This document shows positions 34,152 through 43,299 of a stretch of DNA of 64,000 nucleotides, one piece after another. Position 1 is the first letter of the stretch; every line of letters begins with the position of its first letter. The DNA lies in NCBI RefSeq assembly GCF_023638035.1, contig NZ_JAKRVX010000001.1, positions 310,001-374,000 of the forward strand, read 5' to 3'. The notes below the pieces were generated by a model. That model saw only the letters and a list, made by a program, of their open reading frames with translations, was not told where the DNA came from and searched no databases. A program made the translations under genes and the position numbers. This DNA is from Natronocalculus amylovorans. Lineage in GTDB: Archaea; Halobacteriota; Halobacteria; Halobacteriales; Haloferacaceae.

Positions 34152-35174
34152 ATGGCAGAGCGACGAGACCCGATTGAGTCCGCATCCGACGGAACACGTG
34201 ACCTGTATGATATTGCAACGTGGGAGGAACGGACCTCACTTGATGGCCTGTCGGTTGCGCTATATTGGCTGCTCACGCGAACAGCAAAAGCACTTGTGCT
34301 TCTCACTGCGTTCGTAATCCTGATTTCGATCTTTGCGACGATCGGCCTTTCCACAGTATTGAACCCGGCGCTTGGAATCCTTACCGTCCTCTCTGTTGTG
34401 CCCGCGTTCGGACTCGCGGCATATGTCTACTATTCGGATGTGACAACGAAAGAACCGCTCTCGCTGCTTGTGGCGACGTTCCTGCTCTCTATTTTGACGG
34501 CGACTTTCGCAGCGATCGTGAATACAGAGCTCCGAGGGGTGTTTGAGCCGCTTGGCTCGATCGGTCTTATCCTCTTCTTTTTCCTCGTTGTTGGTCCCGG
34601 AGAGGAAGCGGTCAAACTGCTTGCAGTCCGGCTTTACGCCTACAATGACTCTCGGTTTGACTCCGTACTGGATGGTGCAGTGTATGGTGCGATCGCAGGG
34701 CTCGGATTTGCGTTCATTGAAAATGCGCTCTACATTATTCAGAATCTCCAGCAGTCAGGAATGCTTACCGATCTCTCACTTGGGGTAAGCGCATTCACCG
34801 CAGGTGGAGAGATAACTGCAATTAGGGCATTTGCAGGCCCAGGACACGTTGTATACTCCGCATTTGCAGGCTATTACCTTGGATTAGCAAAATTCAACCG
34901 TGAGAACAGAGGGCCAATTATTGTCAAAGGTTTACTCATTGCAGCAGTAATCCATGCAACGTATAACTCAACGGTCGGGTTGGGAACCGGAATTATTGCA
35001 ACGTACACTGGGCTTCCAGGCCTGAGTGCCTTTGTTGTCTATGCAACGCTTTTTATCTCCGTGTTTGGTGCGATCCTGTTCCAGAAGATCTGGCGATATC
35101 AGCGAGCGTTCCACGAAGTACACGCCGAAATTGATCACGATGCCGAGCCGGAGCTAACGGAGTTTGACCGATGA
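34152..35174 (+). CDS. PrsW-family intramembrane metalloprotease
   Basis: This 340-residue membrane protein has about eight or nine helices. The family motifs are visible: E151-E152 in GPGEEAVKLLA, E190-N191 in FAFIENALY, H232 in AGPGHVVYSAFAGY and H268 in VIHATYNS. Relatives cleave membrane proteins within the bilayer; bacterial PrsW cleaves an anti-sigma factor. The N terminus is soluble and acidic (about 35 residues). The longest frame begins at 33837, antisense through the neighbouring gene, so the ATG at 34152 is chosen. The substrate is unknown. Confidence 0.85.
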   Translation: MAERRDPIESASDGTRDLYDIATWEERTSLDGLSVALYWLLTRTAKALVLLTAFVILISIFATIGLSTVLNPALGILTVLSVVPAFGLAAYVYYSDVTTKEPLSLLVATFLLSILTATFAAIVNTELRGVFEPLGSIGLILFFFLVVGPGEEAVKLLAVRLYAYNDSRFDSVLDGAVYGAIAGLGFAFIENALYIIQNLQQSGMLTDLSLGVSAFTAGGEITAIRAFAGPGHVVYSAFAGYYLGLAKFNRENRGPIIVKGLLIAAVIHATYNSTVGLGTGIIATYTGLPGLSAFVVYATLFISVFGAILFQKIWRYQRAFHEVHAEIDHDAEPELTEFDR

Positions 35175-35199
35175 CAGAAACAGACCGCTTCAGCGATCG

Positions 35200-35553
35200 T
35201 TAGCTGAGTTTCTTTCGTGAGATTCGAACGCCAGTTGGAGTGATAATAAGTTGATCATCACCTTTCTGGACGATGTCACCGTCGACTTCCGCGGCAACCT
35301 GTCGGAGTTCGTCGATGATATGTTCGATCGTTCGGTCGCTTGTACTGTGTCGGGTAATATCTGCGATCACAAGGTCGCCATCGTAGACCGCGTCTTTGAT
35401 GGCAATGACGTCTTGTTTGTCGTTGATCTCTGCGATACGGACGGAGACCCCGGTGTGGCCGTCTGCGGCGTCAAAGTCGTCGAGATCGAGTTCGACGTAG
35501 TCATCTGTGGAGCGCTCGCCGCCACTTCCGAGGATCTTGCTCATGATGCCCAT
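35200..35553 (-). CDS. sepF: Cell division protein SepF
   Basis: This 117-residue protein begins with an amphipathic membrane-targeting N terminus (MGIMSKILG) followed by a SepF domain (VSVRIAEINDKQDVIAIKDA, VYDGDLVIADITRHS, DIVQKGDDQLIITPTGVRIS). Archaeal SepF tethers FtsZ2/FtsZ rings to the membrane at mid-cell and is essential in Haloferax. The second Met (35544) is a possible start, but the first preserves the membrane anchor. It is divergent from the DUF1028 gene (about 110 bases between). Confidence 0.9.
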   Translation of the reverse strand: MGIMSKILGSGGERSTDDYVELDLDDFDAADGHTGVSVRIAEINDKQDVIAIKDAVYDGDLVIADITRHSTSDRTIEHIIDELRQVAAEVDGDIVQKGDDQLIITPTGVRISRKKLS

Positions 35554-35663
35554 AACAGGGTACAGTGAGGGTCAGACATTAGTTCTTACGTCAGACATGC
35601 GCAGTTGCGGTTGATCGAGCCGCGACAGCGAGCTTTTTGCACCGACCAAATAGATCGTTTAGT

Positions 35664-36374
35664 ATGACATTCAGTATCTGCGTTCGAGAGCCCTACACTG
35701 ATGAGGATGGAAACCGACAGCTTCGCTTTGGTGTTGCGGTCACAACTCGGCTTCCTGGTGTTGGAACGCTCTGTCCGTTTGCCTCAGAGAATGGTGCAGT
35801 CGCGACACAGAGCCTCGTAAACGTCGATCTTGGCCGGAAAGGAGTCGAATATCTCAATGATGGATTGGCTGTTGAAGATGCGCTTGAGGCGCTTTTGAAT
35901 GCGGACGACGGTCGTGAGAACCGACAGCTCCATGGCGTTGATGCAGACGGGACGTTCGTCTTCTCTGGAGCGGAGTGTATTGATTGGTACGGTCACATTG
36001 AGGGTGAAAACTACACCGTTGCAGGAAATCTACTCACAGGTGAAGCCGTCATTGCCGAAACAGCGAACACTTATGAGTCGACGGCATTTGACGAGGAGCC
36101 GCTCGCATTGCGCTTGATTGACGCGCTCGAAGCAGGGCATACAGAGGGTGGAGATAAACGCGAGGACCTCCCTGTACAGAGTGCCGCGCTCAAAGTCGTC
36201 GAGACCGAAGATACCGCATATTCAAAGTTCTACAACGATCTTCGCGTTGATGCAACGGAGACGCCGATCGCAGACCTTCTCGAAACGTACGAGACGGCAC
36301 GTCGCGGATACGAAATGACGCTCGAAAAATACGCAGATGCGTACGAATCCGATAGTATTGACGCTGCGGAGTAG
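35664..36374 (+). CDS. DUF1028 family protein (Ntn-hydrolase-like)
   Basis: This 236-residue protein, counted from the ATG at 35664, begins MTFSICVREPY. It has RFGVAVTTRLPGVGTLCPFA and GAVATQSLVNVDLGRKGVEYL, both hallmarks of DUF1028. The family shares the fold of Ntn-hydrolases and is often found near peptidases, but its reaction is unproven. There is no signal peptide. A start nine codons upstream is less likely because the family starts with TFSI. The C-terminal 60 residues form a helical tail. No operon partner. Confidence 0.8.
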   Translation: MTFSICVREPYTDEDGNRQLRFGVAVTTRLPGVGTLCPFASENGAVATQSLVNVDLGRKGVEYLNDGLAVEDALEALLNADDGRENRQLHGVDADGTFVFSGAECIDWYGHIEGENYTVAGNLLTGEAVIAETANTYESTAFDEEPLALRLIDALEAGHTEGGDKREDLPVQSAALKVVETEDTAYSKFYNDLRVDATETPIADLLETYETARRGYEMTLEKYADAYESDSIDAAE

Positions 36375-36412
36375 CCCGAGTACTCACTCACCGAGTCGTG
36401 TAGCGCTGTCGA

Positions 36413-36892
36413 TTAGACCGACAGTTCGTATAGTTCATCGCCGACGTAGTGAATCGACGCAACGACTTTTCCGGAGTCGCCAACCATGTCATCACCGCTT
36501 GTCGTGGCACGACCGATCGCAAGCACTTTTTCATGTGTTTCTTCGACGATCGCAACTAGGTCACCCGACTCGATCGCAGCATCTGCCTTTGTGATGCCCG
36601 GACGCATCACGTCGGCACCGTTGGAAACAAACGAGATGGCACCAGCATCGACAGTGACGATTCCGCGTTCCGGTGGGAACGCGTTCGCACCGGCTACAGT
36701 AAGGAACGGCTCATTATCAACGTAGAATACAAGCGGCTGCCCATCAACCAGCACGACATCAAATCTGTCGTCCTCGAGCTCAACAAGCTCAAAACTGTCG
36801 CCGTCAATATCCACGCCAAGCCCCTCTGAGACTGCTGTTTGTAGTTCCGAGATGGCATCGCTCCGAAGATGATGTCGGGATTTTACGTCCAT
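36413..36892 (-). CDS. PUA-domain RNA-binding protein (MCT-1/Tma20-like)
   Basis: This 159-residue protein from the ATG at 36892 has an N-terminal domain (MDVKSRHHLRSDAISELQTA, VFYVDNEPFLTV) and a C-terminal PUA domain (IVTVDAGAISFVSNGADVMRPGI, ESGDLVAIVEETHEKVLAIG). This is the layout of the archaeal relatives of eukaryotic MCT-1, which binds ribosomes and RNA during translation initiation or recycling. The longer frame to 36949 is less likely; it overlaps only the non-coding side of the divergent gene. High confidence for the PUA domain, moderate for the role. Confidence 0.8.
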   Translation of the reverse strand: MDVKSRHHLRSDAISELQTAVSEGLGVDIDGDSFELVELEDDRFDVVLVDGQPLVFYVDNEPFLTVAGANAFPPERGIVTVDAGAISFVSNGADVMRPGITKADAAIESGDLVAIVEETHEKVLAIGRATTSGDDMVGDSGKVVASIHYVGDELYELSV

Positions 36893-36988
36893 ATCGATCG
36901 ATCGGTCGCCGGTCGAATAAAACGCGCGTTCTTCACTGCCGAGCGACATCGGACAAACGCTAAGTGGACCGGAACCGATACCGAAAGT

Positions 36989-37309
36989 ATGTGGGGTTCC
37001 CGGGGGAGTCGGGACAAAAAAACAGTTGTCTGTATTGCCTGTGGAGAGACCGTGTCACGTGCTGACGCCCGCGAGTATGATAAAGAGGGTAACAGATGGG
37101 AACGACATGGCAAAGAGTTTGAACATCTCTGTAAAGCCTGTTTTAAACAGCTAAGCCATCAGCCACGCGATGAATTAGAGTCAATGCTCACTGATATTGA
37201 AATACGGGGACTGACGCAAGAGGAGTTCGTTGAGCGGTATTTTTCTCGCGTTGAGGAACTGTATGGCTCTGTTAAAGAACCAAGCTCTGAGTCAGAGTCA
37301 GAAAAATAA
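36989..37309 (+). CDS. Haloarchaeal zinc-ribbon protein (DUF7562-like)
   Basis: This 106-residue protein from the ATG at 36989 starts MWGSRGSRDKKTVVCIACGE and has two CxxC pairs (CIACGE and CKACFK) that would bind one zinc. DAREYDKEGNRWERHGKEFE lies between them and an acidic helical C terminus follows. I recall the haloarchaeal family as DUF7562. Function is unknown. The frame continues upstream to 36869 but the extension overlaps the divergent PUA gene and is not protein-like. Confidence 0.72.
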   Translation: MWGSRGSRDKKTVVCIACGETVSRADAREYDKEGNRWERHGKEFEHLCKACFKQLSHQPRDELESMLTDIEIRGLTQEEFVERYFSRVEELYGSVKEPSSESESEK

Positions 37310-37400
37310 AAATGGAGTGAAATGTAGATCAAATAATAAACGAGATCATGAGCGAGGTTCCGAAACGTCAGGCAGGGACCAACTGCACTGAGCCGAATAG

Positions 37401-38534
37401 TTAGGCGGCGTACTCGTCGCAGTAGTGGTCTTTGCTAAGTTCAGCGTAGTCAATCTCCTTGCCGTCGAAGTAGAGTACAACTTTCATTTCGTCGCCGTTG
37501 TCCTTCATCGGCACGTGGATATGGCGGTTGTCGTTCATTCGAACTTTGACCGTCTCTTCGTGTTTCCCGCCGTACTCTTTCCACGTCACTTCGATGTGGT
37601 GGCTTGTTGCATTTTTGATTTTGAACGTTGCTTTCTTGTCCGATTTGTCATAGCAGTCTGGGTGGATCTCCACCTCGTTCTCGACATCCGGTTTCTTTTT
37701 ATAATCGCCAGTGTCGATCTCGGCGTAGTCGATCTCTTTGTCGTCGGAGTACAGTACCAACTTCATTGAGTCGCCTTTCATATCCGCCCAGAACGTGCGG
37801 TTCCCATTTCGGCCAACACGGGTGTGGCTCTTCTGATCACCGTTATACTCTTTCCACATTACATCAACGTCGTTTTTGGTGTCGTTGTAAATGCGGAATT
37901 TCGCTTTGTGTCTGTGTTTGTCGTAGTCGATCGCTTCAATTCGGATATTGCTCTCGATATAGAAGTTTTTTATATCGATTTCAGCGTAATCGATCTCTTT
38001 GCCATCGAAGTAGACTACAATCTTTAGTGACTCATCGTGGGCGTCCGCCCAGAACGTGTCGTAGCTTTCTTTTTCGACGTTGAGCGATCCCTTCTGGTCA
38101 CCGTCGTACTCTTCCCACGTCAGCTCAACCTTGTGTCCTGTTTTGTTGTAGACTTTGAATTTGACCTTACCTTTTCGTTTGTCGTAGTCGACTGCCTCTA
38201 TCGAGACACCGTCTTTTACATCAGGTTTGTCTTTCTCATCATCTTCCTCGTCTTTCTCATCCTCGTCGCCATCTTTATCGTCTTCATCATCCTCATCCTC
38301 ATGGTCACCGTTGTCGTCCTCATAATCATCATCAGCATCGTCTTCCGATGGCTCCTCCGTTGGCGTTTCTGTTTCAGTTTCTCCTTGCTCATCCTGTGTT
38401 TGTTCGGTTGGGTCGGAACCGTTTCCGTTTCCGTCTCCGTTTTCGTCGTCAAACAGTCCAAGGCAGCCGCTCAGTGCACCAAGCGTCACACCGCTTGTAA
38501 GGATAAGTTTGCGTCTGGTATTGGAATCTACCAT
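37401..38534 (-). CDS. Tat-exported lipoprotein with three tandem beta-type repeats and a long acidic linker
   Basis: This 377-residue protein starts with a twin-arginine lipoprotein signal (RRKLILTSG, lipobox LSGC, lipid-modified C24). Residues about 28-105 are almost all Asp, Glu, Gly, Lys and Thr (an extended stalk). Three repeats of about 77 residues follow at roughly 112-187, 198-275 and 288-366. Each has I-x-A-x-DYDK, K-x-KF-x-x-YN-x-T, WKEY-x-GDQK, FWAD and a final V-x-YFDGKEIDYAEI. A conserved Trp and many Asp/Lys suggest an extracellular beta-sandwich. No known family is recognised. Repeats 1 and 2 are closer to each other than to repeat 3. It is downstream of nothing obvious and probably monocistronic. 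Confidence 0.82.
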   Translation of the reverse strand: MVDSNTRRKLILTSGVTLGALSGCLGLFDDENGDGNGNGSDPTEQTQDEQGETETETPTEEPSEDDADDDYEDDNGDHEDEDDEDDKDGDEDEKDEEDDEKDKPDVKDGVSIEAVDYDKRKGKVKFKVYNKTGHKVELTWEEYDGDQKGSLNVEKESYDTFWADAHDESLKIVVYFDGKEIDYAEIDIKNFYIESNIRIEAIDYDKHRHKAKFRIYNDTKNDVDVMWKEYNGDQKSHTRVGRNGNRTFWADMKGDSMKLVLYSDDKEIDYAEIDTGDYKKKPDVENEVEIHPDCYDKSDKKATFKIKNATSHHIEVTWKEYGGKHEETVKVRMNDNRHIHVPMKDNGDEMKVVLYFDGKEIDYAELSKDHYCDEYAA

Positions 38535-38796
38535 GTGCGAGAGGACTGCAACAGTGGTCATTGTTAGTCGCAATATAGCACATACAGTGACAGTATATTG
38601 ATGGTGAAGTGATAGCGTCGCATTTGTAGGTAGTAACTACCGCGTTGAGCGCAGCTTTCGACCGGATACAAGCCAAATGAGTGCCAGTATTATGCCTCAG
38701 TTGAACTGGCTAACAGAGCCAAAGCGCCGCTGTAGGCAGTGGCTGTCGCGCACCAAATCAGTACCATTTTGCAGATGGTTAAAAAAGGAATATCAA

Positions 38797-39627
38797 ATGA
38801 TATTTTCCCTCCAAAATTCGATCGTGCTGCTACTCGGACTCGGCGACAGCCTCTCAGTTCCACTCGTGTTGGCTGCAATCGCGGTGCTCACCGGCATTGG
38901 ACTGATTCTTTACGGCGTTCAACACTCACTGATCGCATTCGCACTCCTTCGGATGCGTCCAACAGATGGCTTTTCGATCAGCGATGATGACGATCGCGTC
39001 TGCATAGAGGGATCTGTGACAGCGATCGACGAGCCGCTTCCAACACCATTCACTGATGAAGAAGCAGTTGTTGTTGCATATGAGGTCAGCGAACGGAGAC
39101 AGCAAGGAAAACAACGAACATGGCAGACAATAAGTGAGGGCTCCGCAGGAGTTCCATTTGCAGTTGAGACCGGCGGTGTAGCGGTTCGTGTCGACCCACA
39201 TCAAGCTCGATTTTCACTTAAACAGCGTTTTGAAACCGACATTCTCAGTGGCAAAACACCACCGGAACGTATCCAGCGGTTCATCGCTACAAATGATGAC
39301 GTTGACCGACAGAATTCGCGATTTTCGTTGGGACCGCTATCGCTCCCAACAGGGAGAGCACAACGATTTACGCAGAAACATGTTGAACCTGGTGAGATTG
39401 TGACCGTGATTGGTGAACCAACTCCATATCCTGGGGCAGACGTTGGACAGGCAAAAGTACAGATCGAAGGTGGGTCTCCATTTATTGTTTCGGATGCTTC
39501 TATTCGACGAACTGCACTCCGGGAGTTTGGTCTCTCGCTCGTTCCAATCATGATCGGACTCCTTCTGTTTGCAATCGTGTGGGTAGGTGGTGGTGGGCTT
39601 GCCTTGCGATCGGTACTTGGGTTCTGA
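38797..39627 (+). CDS. GIDE-domain membrane protein
   Basis: This protein of about 276 residues from the ATG at 38797 (another start at 38677 adds 40 basic residues) has an N-terminal membrane anchor pair (IVLLLGLGD..., VLAAIAVLTGIGLILYGVQH), a soluble domain and a C-terminal helix (LSLVPIMIGLLLFAIVWVGG). The soluble part (CIEGSVTAIDEPLPTPFTDE, VVVAYEVSERRQQG, GRAQRFTQKHVEPGEIVTVI) resembles the GIDE domain of mitochondrial E3 ligase MUL1 and its archaeal relatives. No RING finger is present, so ubiquitin-ligase activity is not implied. The role is unknown. Confidence 0.7.
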   Translation: MIFSLQNSIVLLLGLGDSLSVPLVLAAIAVLTGIGLILYGVQHSLIAFALLRMRPTDGFSISDDDDRVCIEGSVTAIDEPLPTPFTDEEAVVVAYEVSERRQQGKQRTWQTISEGSAGVPFAVETGGVAVRVDPHQARFSLKQRFETDILSGKTPPERIQRFIATNDDVDRQNSRFSLGPLSLPTGRAQRFTQKHVEPGEIVTVIGEPTPYPGADVGQAKVQIEGGSPFIVSDASIRRTALREFGLSLVPIMIGLLLFAIVWVGGGGLALRSVLGF

Positions 39628-39675
39628 GACACCAACCCCGACACGCCTTTCTATCTTACACCCATTGTACCCGGT

Positions 39676-40974
39676 ATGACTGATGAACAGGCCTACGCTG
39701 GAACAGCGGAAGGCCAGGGCCCCGTGAAGATCACCGAAGAGATGGCCCGCCATTTGGAGAATAAGCGCGAAGAGCTGTTTGAGGAGTTTGAGATTCGCGA
39801 CCGCTTCCCGTCTGATGTGCTTGTCGAGGCCCGAAAGCGAACAGAAGACGTACAAGCAGAGATCGAAGCGGAGTTAGATCACCGAAAAGATCTTCGCGAC
39901 CTCACGACGTGGACCACAGATCCGATCGACGCACAGGATTTTGATGATGCGATCAGCATCCGAAAGAACGAGGAAACGTACACGCTCTGGGTCCACATTG
40001 CAGATGTGAGCCACTATGTGCACCCCGACTCCGAGATGTGGGAAGAAGCAGTAAAACGATGCAACACGGTGTACCTCCCCGCATACACGATCCATATGCT
40101 CCCACCCACGCTCGCAGAAACGGTCTGTTCGTTGGTTCCACAGGAGGATCGGCTCGCGCACACAGTCGAGATGGAGATTAGCCAAGAGACACTCTCGTTT
40201 GAGGAGCTCAGTATCTATAAATCGGTGATCCACAGTGACGAGCGGCTCACCTACTCACAGACTGAGGACAGAATTGATGCGGAAGGCGAGCCACTCTCTG
40301 CTGAGTGTGCCCTCGTCTATGAGCTTGCAGATCAGATGCACGAACAACGAAAAGCGGACGGCTCGCTTGTACTGAATCCCTCCCGCGATCGAGCACATAC
40401 GATCGTCGAAGAGTGTATGCTGAAAGCCAATAAAGCAGTTACCCACGAACTGATGTGGAATCGTGGTGTCGAAGCGATGTACCGCGTCCATCCACAGCCA
40501 ACACCTGACCAGTGGAATGATGCACTCAGAGAGATTCAAGAGTTAGAAGGTGTCTCAATTCCAGGCGGCTCGTGGGATGATCCACGAATTGCTGTGAACG
40601 CTGCGCTTGAGGAATCGCCGGGTCGTGCACTCAATAAGATCCAGCGTGCAGTGCTGAAAGTCATGCCGCGAGCAAAGTATATGAACGACCCGTTCGGTGG
40701 ACACCACGCGCTTAATTTTGACATTTATGGTCACTTTACGAGCCCAATCCGGCGGCTCTCAGATCTCATTAATCACTGGATTGTCCACGAGAACGAAGTT
40801 CCTGAAAACCTCATCAAACTCTGTGACCACGCCTCGGACAAACAGAAAGATGCAGAGACATGTGAGCGGTTATATAAACAGTTCCTGCAGGAGGTTGGCC
40901 TTGATCCGTATGCGGTGAACAATCGTGGCCTCGAAGTAGTTGAAGACCCAGAAGACGCAACACACGAAGTATAG
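39676..40974 (+). CDS. rnr: RNase II/R family exoribonuclease, compact form
   Basis: The catalytic RNB domain dominates this 432-residue enzyme. The metal-binding aspartates are in DPIDAQDFDDA (82-92; D82, D88, D90, D91). HFTSPIRRLSDLINHW contains the conserved TSPIRR motif, and MPRAKYMNDPFGGHHALNFD is also typical. It lacks the two N-terminal cold-shock domains and the C-terminal S1 domain of bacterial RNase R. This matches the short RNase R known in haloarchaea, where it is the main 3'-5' exoribonuclease because exosomes are absent. It follows the GIDE gene by 48 bases. Confidence 0.88.
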   Translation: MTDEQAYAGTAEGQGPVKITEEMARHLENKREELFEEFEIRDRFPSDVLVEARKRTEDVQAEIEAELDHRKDLRDLTTWTTDPIDAQDFDDAISIRKNEETYTLWVHIADVSHYVHPDSEMWEEAVKRCNTVYLPAYTIHMLPPTLAETVCSLVPQEDRLAHTVEMEISQETLSFEELSIYKSVIHSDERLTYSQTEDRIDAEGEPLSAECALVYELADQMHEQRKADGSLVLNPSRDRAHTIVEECMLKANKAVTHELMWNRGVEAMYRVHPQPTPDQWNDALREIQELEGVSIPGGSWDDPRIAVNAALEESPGRALNKIQRAVLKVMPRAKYMNDPFGGHHALNFDIYGHFTSPIRRLSDLINHWIVHENEVPENLIKLCDHASDKQKDAETCERLYKQFLQEVGLDPYAVNNRGLEVVEDPEDATHEV

Positions 40975-41032
40975 TACGCAGAATATCCATTTTGACGACA
41001 CGTATAACCACAGCCGAAACCTACGGTAGCTA

Positions 41033-42592
41033 ATGCGCCGGTTGGTCCTCACAGCGATCGTATTCCTCTCTTTATGTTCAGTAGTGACAGTGGTGACAGC
41101 AGTGCCGGATGCACGGATCGTCATTTCAGATGCAACCCCACAGTCGGAAACGACAGTCATTGACTCACCAACAACAGTCGATGTGACGGTGTCACTTGCT
41201 GGCGGGAGTCCAAGTGCTGTTGAGCTGGATTCTGTCGCAATTGTTGATGAGTCAGGAACCGAGCTCAAACAAGTGACGACACTTGGTACATTGAGCCAAG
41301 GAGGGGCCCTCACTATTCCAGTAACGGTGACGTTTACTGAATCCGGTGTTCGTGAGCTTACGGTTGACGTTCGCGGAACTGATGAAAACGGAGCGGACGT
41401 CACTGCGACCCGCCCGCTTACGATCGGTGTTGAGCGTGCCCCTCCATTGCTCGATGTCGGATCGATCGATCCAGTAGTTGGGGCCGAAACAACGCTTCCG
41501 GTGTCGATTGGGAATCCGACAAATGATCAACTCCGAAATATCACACTCACAGTCCGTGGTGACGGTGTCACGGACCGTTCGACGCAGCGGTCGATCACCT
41601 CGCTTGCGCCTGGGGATGTCGTTGACAGGGAGTTGGTGTTCATTCCAGAGACGGCTGGCCAAGCGGAAGCCGTCGTAGAGGTACGATACACGACGAGCGC
41701 CGGATCAGTAACTGTTGCAGAGCGACCGGTGAGCTACGCTGCCTCCGAGCTAGTGACAGACCTCGGCGTTCGTGTATCCGACACTGGGAGTTCACCAACC
41801 GGAGACACAAGTTTCGACCAACCAACGGGTGTCCCCGGTGGGTTCGGTCTTGATGCGCTCCTGGGAGGACAGCCAGGCGGTGGCGATGAGGCTGATGAAC
41901 CGTCATCGATGGGGGCTGGCGGGCAACAATTGGTGCTAACGAACTTTGGGAACGCACCAGTTACGTCGATCGTTGTTACGCCACGCACTGCTGATGGTGA
42001 CCTTCCACGGATCGCGGTTGAAGAATCGGTACAACCGGGAGCATCAACCACTGCCGACGTCGACCTCCGACGTGTGCCTGCAGGTACAGTAACGTTTTCG
42101 GTGTCGTTTGAAACGGCTGCAACGTCACAGCAGCAGACGCTTCAGTACGAGCATCGGCCTGATGCAGGCGATGTAACACTCACAGGCGCTTCAATCGAGG
42201 AAATTGATGGTTCAACACGAATCTCTGGAAACCTCGGCAACCCCACTGGTGGGACGGTGACGGGGGTTGTGGTTGCGGTTGCTGATACGGAGACCGTTTC
42301 TCCGGCCTATCCACAGCGCGACTACTTTGTTGGGACACTAGAACCAGGTGAGTTCGCACCATTTGATGTGACTGCGACGATCGACGCAGAAGCTACAACA
42401 AACGTCTCTGTAGATGTTACATTCCGTGTTGATGGTGCAATCGAGACACAGACGTTTTCGCTTCCGTATGAGTCACCGTCGGGGAGTGATACAACAGGGT
42501 CGACAGTGTGGCGATCAGTTGGATTCTGGCTCACCGGCCTTGGTGTCGTTGCTGGCGGCGCAATCACTGCAGTCTACATCCGACGACGATGA
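41033..42592 (+). CDS. Exported NEW3-like protein of an ABC export operon
   Basis: This 519-residue protein has a Sec signal peptide (MRRLVLTAIVFLSLCSVVTV), four or so beta-sandwich domains of the CARDB/NEW3 type (LLDVGSIDPVVGAETTLPVS, VVVAVADTE), a glycine-rich stretch (GLDALLGGQPGGGDEADE) and a C-terminal helix with RRR anchor (WLTGLGVVAGGAITAVYIRRR). It sits in the position of a MacA-like periplasmic adaptor, in an operon with a MacB-type ATPase and permease. A TATA-like GTATAAC is about 28 bases before the ATG. Its TGA overlaps the ATPase start. It may carry substrates from the permease to the S-layer (inference). Confidence 0.75.
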   Translation: MRRLVLTAIVFLSLCSVVTVVTAVPDARIVISDATPQSETTVIDSPTTVDVTVSLAGGSPSAVELDSVAIVDESGTELKQVTTLGTLSQGGALTIPVTVTFTESGVRELTVDVRGTDENGADVTATRPLTIGVERAPPLLDVGSIDPVVGAETTLPVSIGNPTNDQLRNITLTVRGDGVTDRSTQRSITSLAPGDVVDRELVFIPETAGQAEAVVEVRYTTSAGSVTVAERPVSYAASELVTDLGVRVSDTGSSPTGDTSFDQPTGVPGGFGLDALLGGQPGGGDEADEPSSMGAGGQQLVLTNFGNAPVTSIVVTPRTADGDLPRIAVEESVQPGASTTADVDLRRVPAGTVTFSVSFETAATSQQQTLQYEHRPDAGDVTLTGASIEEIDGSTRISGNLGNPTGGTVTGVVVAVADTETVSPAYPQRDYFVGTLEPGEFAPFDVTATIDAEATTNVSVDVTFRVDGAIETQTFSLPYESPSGSDTTGSTVWRSVGFWLTGLGVVAGGAITAVYIRRR

Positions 42593-43299
42593 CGCAAGAA
42601 CAAACACAGACACATCCTGTTGTCGAAGACAATGCACCAGCGATCGAACTTCAGGACGTTGTCAAAACGTACAACACTGGCGGGGAGACGATCGATGCAC
42701 TTGCGGGGGTTGATCTCGCAATTGAAGCGGGTGAGTTCCTCGCAATTGTCGGTCCAAGCGGGAGTGGAAAGAGTACACTGTTGAACATTCTCGGACTGCT
42801 TGACGTGCCAACAAGCGGAGCGGTTCGAATACACGACCGAGATGTCACAACGCTTTCCGAGCGTGAACGAACCACTGCCAGAAAAGAATCGATCGGCTTT
42901 GTTTTCCAAGACTTCCACCTCCTTCCGTCGCTCACGGCCACAGAAAACGTCTGTGTCCCAACAATGTTTGACACAGGGAGGGACGCAACCGGCCGAGCCG
43001 AACAGTTGCTCACACGGGTTGGGTTAGGCGATCGGCTGACTCACACACCGGATGAGCTGTCGGGAGGGCAGCAACAGCGGGTGGCGATCGCTCGGGCGCT
43101 GATTAACGAGCCGACAATTGTGCTGGCGGATGAACCAACGGGGAATCTTGACCAAGACACAGGCCATACGATTTTGGATGAGTTTCGACGGGTGTGCGAT
43201 GCTGGAGTGAGTGTTATTGCGGTTACGCACGATGAGGTTGTGACGACATACGCCGATCGGACGATTGAGCTGATTGATGGAGTGATACATCGTGGCTAG
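42589..43299 (+). CDS. MacB/LolD-type ABC transporter ATPase
   Basis: This 236-residue ATPase has Walker A GPSGSGKST (55-63), signature LSGGQQQRVAIARAL, Walker B IVLADEPTGNLDQDT and H-loop AVTHDE. It is of the LolD/MacB/FtsE class that powers mechanotransmission-type exporters. The start ATG (42589-42591) overlaps the stop of the NEW3-like gene (ATGA), and its end overlaps the permease start (GTG at 43292) by eight bases, so the three genes are a coupled operon. Confidence 0.9.
   Translation: MTQEQTQTHPVVEDNAPAIELQDVVKTYNTGGETIDALAGVDLAIEAGEFLAIVGPSGSGKSTLLNILGLLDVPTSGAVRIHDRDVTTLSERERTTARKESIGFVFQDFHLLPSLTATENVCVPTMFDTGRDATGRAEQLLTRVGLGDRLTHTPDELSGGQQQRVAIARALINEPTIVLADEPTGNLDQDTGHTILDEFRRVCDAGVSVIAVTHDEVVTTYADRTIELIDGVIHRG

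Noticed and set aside
38037-38567. A hydrophobic reading frame on the + strand, like a membrane protein (176 residues)
   Set aside because: It is the mirror of the Asp/Glu/Lys-rich lipoprotein gene; acidic codons read antisense give hydrophobic residues.
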